From an uncultured Oscillospiraceae bacterium (GTDB taxonomy: Bacteria > Bacillota > Clostridia > Oscillospirales > Oscillospiraceae), in assembly GCA_900752445.1 (NCBI GenBank), contig CAADVN010000281.1:1-9917 (forward strand): a DNA stretch of 9,917 nt, given 5' to 3'. The notes beneath the pieces are model-generated. The model saw nothing but the letters and a program-made list of their open reading frames with translations, did no database searches and was not told the DNA's origin. Made by a program: the position numbers and the translations under genes. Positions 6,301 to 9,917 of the stretch are shown here, in pieces (the stretch's first letter is position 1; each line of letters begins with the position of its first letter).

Positions 6301-7223
6301 CCTATGGCCACCGGGTGGCCCAGCAGCCAGGCCGAGGCCGCCATGCGTTTCTTGCCCGGGGCCTGAAGCTCCGTGACCAGTACAGTCCTGCCGCCGCCAC
6401 AGGCTATCTCCAGCCCCGCCTTGCCAGACGATACCACGGCGCCGGGTGCTTTATCCGTCACTGTGTCGGTATACTCGACCCGGAACACCTTTAGCGTGTC
6501 CTTCCCCAGCGTCATCGTCGCCACGGGCCAGGGGTTCAGGCCGCAGACGTGCTTTACTATCTCGCGCGGCGATTTTGCCCAGTCTATCGGGCAGATGCCC
6601 TTGTCAAGCTGCTTCACGTATGTGGCCTTCTCGTGCTCCTGCGGCGTTCTCGGCGCGGTCCCGGCCTCGATATCCCGCAGGGTCCTGACCAGCAGCCGCG
6701 CGCCCATGTTCGCGAGCCGGTCGAACAGCTCGCCCGCCGTCTCGTACTCGCCTATAGGCGTCTCCTCGGTGTAGATGATGTCGCCCGCGTCCATATCGTG
6801 CGCGAGGTACATGGTCGTGACGCCCGAAACATCGTCGCCGTTCAGCACGGCCCACTGTATCGGAGCCGCGCCCCGGTATTTGGGCAGCAGCGAGCCGTGG
6901 ACGTTCACGCTGCCGAGCCTCGGGATGGCCAGCGCCTCGTCGGGCAGTATCTTGCCATACGCCACCACTGCAAGAACGTCAGGCCGGAGCTGCCTGAGCG
7001 TCTCCGCCGCCTCCGGTGTTCTCATGCTCGCGGGCTGGTACACATCCAGGCCGTGTTCAAGAGCGAGTTCCTTCACCGCGGACATCGCTGGCTTCATGCC
7101 CCTGTCGCGCGGCTTGTCCGGCTGTGTGAACACGCCCGCGACCTCAAAGCCCGCTTCGAGCAGCGCGCACAGGGACGCCGCCGCGAAGTCCGGCGTGCCC
7201 ATGAAGACTATGCGCAGGCTCAT
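6297..7223 (-). CDS. fmt: Methionyl-tRNA formyltransferase
   Basis: Transfers a formyl group from 10-formyl-tetrahydrofolate to Met-tRNA(fMet) for translation initiation. The 308-residue protein has the expected N-terminal formyltransferase domain (about 1-205), opening with RIVFMGTPDFA, and a C-terminal tRNA-binding domain (about 206-308). The catalytic triad is visible as Asn107, His109 and Asp145, in SVNVHGS and DMDAGD. The signature SLLPKYRGAAPIQWA spans 111-125. It overlaps def upstream and rsmB downstream with ATGA junctions, so the formylation and deformylation enzymes are translated together, as in most bacteria. Confidence 0.97.
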   Translation of the reverse strand: MSLRIVFMGTPDFAAASLCALLEAGFEVAGVFTQPDKPRDRGMKPAMSAVKELALEHGLDVYQPASMRTPEAAETLRQLRPDVLAVVAYGKILPDEALAIPRLGSVNVHGSLLPKYRGAAPIQWAVLNGDDVSGVTTMYLAHDMDAGDIIYTEETPIGEYETAGELFDRLANMGARLLVRTLRDIEAGTAPRTPQEHEKATYVKQLDKGICPIDWAKSPREIVKHVCGLNPWPVATMTLGKDTLKVFRVEYTDTVTDKAPGAVVSSGKAGLEIACGGGRTVLVTELQAPGKKRMAASAWLLGHPVAIG

Positions 7224-7750
7224 TCCCTCTCGTCCTCCGCGTCCTCGTCGTCCATCCAGCTGCCGGTCTCGAGCTCCTCATCCGTCAGCATCCTGTCGGC
7301 AATGGAGGTGAAGACCACGCCCTCCAGGTGGTCGAGCTCGTGGCAGAAGCAGCGCGCGGTGAGGCCCTCGCCCTTGACCTCAAAGCTCTTGCCGTCCCTG
7401 TCCTGGGCCCTTACGGTGACCTGCTCGGGCCGTTCCACCAAGCCGTACCTGCCAGGCACGGACAGGCAGCCCTCGGGCCCGTACTGCTCACCGGACCTTT
7501 CCACGATCTCCGGGTTTATGAGCTCGATGACATAGGGATGCTCGCCCTCGGGCACGTTCGTCTCAAGCACTATTACGGCCCTTCTTAGCACGCCGACCTG
7601 CGGCGCGGCAAGGCCCACGCCGTCAGCGGACGCGAGCGTGTCGCGCATATCATCCAGCAGCGTGTGCAGCCTGTCATCAAACTTCGTCACCTCGCGGCAG
7701 TGCTTGTAAAGCGAGGGATCCTCGCTCGTTACTATCTTCCTGAGCGCCAT
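7220..7750 (-). CDS. def: Peptide deformylase
   Basis: A metalloenzyme that removes the N-formyl group from nascent proteins, the reverse partner of fmt. It has 176 residues. All three motifs are present: GVGLAAPQVG 44-53, EGCLS 93-97 (metal ligand Cys95) and HELDH 137-141 (metal ligands His137/His141, catalytic Glu138). The spacing and the C-terminal tail beyond the last helix fit a type 1-like enzyme with an unusually acidic end (DDEDAEDERE). The ATG at 7750 has AGGAGG at 7756-7761, overlapping the stop codon of the preceding PriA reading frame. The priA-def-fmt order is conserved across many Firmicutes. Confidence 0.97.
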   Translation of the reverse strand: MALRKIVTSEDPSLYKHCREVTKFDDRLHTLLDDMRDTLASADGVGLAAPQVGVLRRAVIVLETNVPEGEHPYVIELINPEIVERSGEQYGPEGCLSVPGRYGLVERPEQVTVRAQDRDGKSFEVKGEGLTARCFCHELDHLEGVVFTSIADRMLTDEELETGSWMDDEDAEDERE

Positions 7751-7759
7751 AATTTCCTC

Positions 7760-9742
7760 CTAATCCGAGGGGTTCGTATCCGCGTACACCGACACGCCCC
7801 GGTACTTTTTATCTGAGCCGAACCGCTCCACCAAGTCGGCAACGACCCGCCTCATCCCCGTGCCCGGCGGGGCGCAGAGCGTCACCCTGTAGCGGTATTT
7901 GTTGTTGACCTTCAATATAGACAGCGGGGCCGGGCCGAGGACCCTTGTTCCCGGCGTGGACCCGGTGAGATATGTCAGCTCGTCTCTGGCCCTGGCTGCA
8001 CAGGCGTGTACACGCTCCTCCAGTAGGCCGGACATTGTCACGCTAAGCAGTTCGGTGAACGGCGGCAGCGCCTCCAGCCTGCGCAATTCTATCTCTGAGC
8101 GGTAAAAGCTCTCATAATCCTGGGCAGCGGCCTGACATATCGTCTCATTCGCAGGCGTATAGGTCTGGATGACCGCACGCCCAGGCTTCTCGAACCTGCC
8201 CGAACGGCCCACGACCTGCGTAATGAGTGAAAAGGTGCGCTCCGCAGCCCTGTAGTCCGCAGCGTAGAGGCTCTGGTCCGCGAGTATGACGCCGACCAGC
8301 GTCACATTCTCAAAATTCAGGCCCTTTGTCACCATCTGTGTCCCGACCATTATCGGTATCTTTTCCTCACGGAAGCGCTCCAGCAGCACGTCATGCCCGC
8401 CGGCGGGCGTCACAGTGTCCGTATCCATGCGCAGCACCTTGACGCCTGGGAATAGCTCCCCAAGCTCCTCCTCCACCTTCTGCGTACCCACGCCCACGTG
8501 GTAGAGCACTCCGCCGCATTCCGGGCAGCTCTCATCGAGCGGCTTAGTATAACCGCAGTGATGGCACATGAGCCGCCGCGTGAAGCTGTGATAGGTAAGG
8601 CTGACGCTGCAATTCGGGCACCTGTAGGTGAAGCCGCAGTTCCCGCAGGCTATCAGCCTGTTTGCTCCGCGTCGGTTGAGAAACAGTATGCTCTGCTCAC
8701 CGGCCTCCAGGTTCCGCTCCAGCTCAGTCTTTAGCCGCAGGCTTATGCAGCCGTCGTTGCCGCGCCTGAGCTCGTTTTTCATGTCAACGACCTGTACCTG
8801 CGGCAGCGAGCGTTCATTATACCTGTCCGGCAGCGTGAACCAGGCGTAGCGACCCTCCTCCGCATGATACCGGCTCTCCACATCCGGCGTCGCAGAGCCG
8901 AGCAGCAGCAGCGCCCCTTCCCGCGCACAGCGAAACTTCGCCACATCCCGGGCGTGGTACCTCGGCGCGTTCTCAGACTTGTATGTGTCCTCCTGCTCCT
9001 CGTCTATTATTATGGCTCCCAGCCGTTCCACAGGCGCGAACACCGCGCTGCGCGTGCCGATCACCACGCCCGCGCGCAGGTCCATCGGCGTGCCCTCCAC
9101 CGGCTCTATCGCGCCCGTGGGGATGAGCGCCGCATCCGTCGGCGTATATGCGTCGCCGAATATGCTCACACGCTGTGCGCTCACCGGTCCCGAGCCGTGG
9201 CCAGAGAGATTGAAATATGCGTGGCTCGTCAGATTGCACACCGTGTCCGCGTCCGACACCGCGCGATAGTATATCGCGAGCGCCCCGTCCGCAAGCGGGT
9301 ACGTCACCCGCACATCCAGCCGCCCGGGATAGCCCGCGTCGCCGTCGGCGCTCACAAGCGAGAGCACCAGCCGGGAATCACTCACGTCCTCTATCGTCCA
9401 AATCCGCTTGTCAAAGGCCGCCGGGCCGCCGTGGAGATGGTTTTCCCCGTCGTTTTTCGGCAGCAGGTACTCCCGCCCGCCGAGCGTGAAGCGCGCTCCG
9501 CCTATCCTGTTCGCGCAGCGGCCCACGATGGCCCCGCAAAAGCCCGTCTGCGCCCTGTACGCCTCCAGACTGTCAAAGCCCAGCGCCACGTCCAGCGGCC
9601 CCCGGCGTGACGGCACCCTCAGCGAACGCAGCGCCCCGCCGTAGGTCAGCACCTCCGCCTCCAGCCCGCCGCCGGAGAGCGCCACGCACCGCGCCTCGTC
9701 CCCGCCGGGGAGGGTTCCGAATGGAGTTATGTTAACCGACAT
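7760..9742 (-). CDS. priA: Chimeric ORF: N-terminal GalM fused to C-terminal half of PriA helicase
   Basis: One uninterrupted 660-codon frame containing two unrelated incomplete proteins. Residues 1-222 are aldose 1-epimerase (galactose mutarotase): CANRIGGARF 76-85, NHLHGG 101-106 with catalytic His104, SHAYFNLSG 173-181 with catalytic His174, and YTPTDAALIPTG 199-210. The family's C-terminal third, with the catalytic glutamate, is missing. From about residue 225 the protein is PriA, the 3'-to-5' replication-restart helicase: VIGTRSAVFAP 227-237, motif II DEEQ 247-250, eight zinc-binding cysteines (C366/369, C375/378, C393/396, C406/409), GTQMVTKGLNFENV 467-480, QVVGRSGR 509-516, and an intact C-terminal domain. 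Missing from PriA are the DNA-binding N-terminus and the Walker A motif. Neither activity is expected. The ATG at 9742 has AAGGAGG at 9752-9758 and is clearly the galM start. The PriA part is in its normal place before def. The cause may be a deletion or translocation fusion, or a misassembly. Confidence 0.9.
   Translation of the reverse strand: MSVNITPFGTLPGGDEARCVALSGGGLEAEVLTYGGALRSLRVPSRRGPLDVALGFDSLEAYRAQTGFCGAIVGRCANRIGGARFTLGGREYLLPKNDGENHLHGGPAAFDKRIWTIEDVSDSRLVLSLVSADGDAGYPGRLDVRVTYPLADGALAIYYRAVSDADTVCNLTSHAYFNLSGHGSGPVSAQRVSIFGDAYTPTDAALIPTGAIEPVEGTPMDLRAGVVIGTRSAVFAPVERLGAIIIDEEQEDTYKSENAPRYHARDVAKFRCAREGALLLLGSATPDVESRYHAEEGRYAWFTLPDRYNERSLPQVQVVDMKNELRRGNDGCISLRLKTELERNLEAGEQSILFLNRRGANRLIACGNCGFTYRCPNCSVSLTYHSFTRRLMCHHCGYTKPLDESCPECGGVLYHVGVGTQKVEEELGELFPGVKVLRMDTDTVTPAGGHDVLLERFREEKIPIMVGTQMVTKGLNFENVTLVGVILADQSLYAADYRAAERTFSLITQVVGRSGRFEKPGRAVIQTYTPANETICQAAAQDYESFYRSEIELRRLEALPPFTELLSVTMSGLLEERVHACAARARDELTYLTGSTPGTRVLGPAPLSILKVNNKYRYRVTLCAPPGTGMRRVVADLVERFGSDKKYRGVSVYADTNPSD
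9044..9076 (-). other. GalM/PriA junction
   Basis: The switch between families falls within about ten codons, reading GTPMDLR (GalM-like) and then AGVVIGTRSAVFAP (PriA-like). GalM proteins also often have an '(A/V)IG' shortly after PMDLR, and PriA has VVIGTRSA at its equivalent point, so the junction may lie in a short stretch of shared sequence. The frame is kept across it. No insertion sequence, repeat or spacer is visible at the join. Confidence 0.75.
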
Positions 9743-9762
9743 TTATCTCAGCCTCCTTAGAG

Positions 9763-9917
9763 TTAGAGCTCAAGCGCCCTCAGTGCCTCGGTTATATCCT
9801 CAAAGGCCATGGAGTGCTAGGCCTTCACGAGCTCCGTGTCCCCGCGCCGGAGCTGGTGGGGAAGGTCCGCGATGAGCTCGGCCTTGCTCGCGTAGTGCCG
9901 CCCGCCCATCGCCTCGG
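9763..9917 (-). pseudogene. murF: MurF-like D-Ala-D-Ala-adding ligase, 3' end with in-frame TAG
   Basis: The frame entering from the right edge encodes EAMGGRHYASKAELIADL, then RRGDTELVKA, and then TAG (9817-9819). Past the stop the same frame continues HSMAFEDITEALRALEL to a TAA at 9763-9765. This matches the MurF C-terminus, where 'GDTVLVK(G/A)S(R/H)xMxxEEI' is typical. The TAG replaces the expected serine codon; TCG to TAG is one base. MurF adds D-Ala-D-Ala to UDP-MurNAc-tripeptide in the cytoplasm and is essential in most bacteria. Loss of the last 18 residues, including this KGS-type motif, would probably harm it. Possible explanations are a sequencing error, a real nonsense mutation, or a redundant copy. 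The remains sit 20 nt upstream of the chimeric ORF. Identification rests on a C-terminal fragment of only about 50 residues. Confidence 0.62.

Noticed and set aside
7760..9076. DEEQ and QVVGRSGR in the PriA part as degenerate helicase motifs
   Set aside because: These appear to be ordinary variants in clostridial PriA proteins, and the surrounding motifs and all eight zinc cysteines are intact.
8864..9610. Plus-strand ORF of 248 codons opposite the GalM-PriA chimera
   Set aside because: Arg/His-rich shadow frame without motifs; the minus strand carries clear GalM and PriA signatures here.
9817..9819. Genome-wide TAG recoding as an explanation for the MurF amber codon
   Set aside because: TAG is used as an ordinary stop at the ends of rlmN, the PriA frame and the small membrane gene, so global reassignment is unlikely.

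Overview
The window is about 9.9 kb of GC-rich DNA (roughly 60% GC) in which every supported gene lies on the minus strand, so genes are described from the right edge to the left. The order priA-def-fmt-rsmB-rlmN-prpC-prkC-rsgA, followed shortly by spoVM, is the conserved Firmicutes block known from Bacillus subtilis. The sporulation genes and the GC-rich, ATA-tolerant codon use suggest a spore-forming clostridium, possibly an Oscillospirales-like lineage. The phylum-level inference is strong and the order-level one is weak.

Right edge (about 9063-9917): the 3' end of a MurF-like cell-wall ligase gene, interrupted by an in-frame TAG 17 sense codons before its natural stop. Twenty bases later comes a 660-codon ORF that is a chimera: its first ~222 residues are the N-terminal two thirds of galactose mutarotase (GalM), and the rest is the C-terminal half of the primosomal helicase PriA. 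The PriA part lacks the N-terminal DNA-binding region and Walker A. Either the chromosome was rearranged here or the assembly is misjoined. The sequence alone cannot decide.

Centre (572-7762): a tightly packed, probably single transcription unit for translation initiation and ribosome maturation (def, fmt, rsmB, rlmN, rsgA), with a Ser/Thr phosphatase-kinase signalling pair (prpC, prkC) embedded in it. Junctions are ATGA or TGATG overlaps, a 25-nt overlap, a direct TAG-ATG abutment, or gaps of 9-22 nt, which points to translational coupling. A rho-independent terminator follows rsgA.

Left edge (1-550): a small group that looks like a spore-envelope operon. It contains an unrecognised 51-58 residue two-helix membrane protein, a 26-codon spoVM, and the first 70 codons of a SPOCS-domain (DUF3794/SipL-like) protein. 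In known systems SpoVM anchors the SpoIVA coat basement to the forespore membrane, and SipL/SpoVID-type proteins bind SpoIVA, so the grouping makes functional sense. A TATAAT/CATATAAT element inside the terminator hairpin could start this unit. The window begins with 17 C's (poly-G on the coding strand) that cut off the SPOCS gene and look like a read- or contig-end artefact.

No rRNA, tRNA, CRISPR array, insertion sequence or phage gene is visible. No stretch over 300 bases lacks a gene. I see no wholly new multi-gene system. The most interesting points are the GalM-PriA chimera, the MurF nonsense codon, and the compact spoVM-SPOCS unit with its overlapping control signals.
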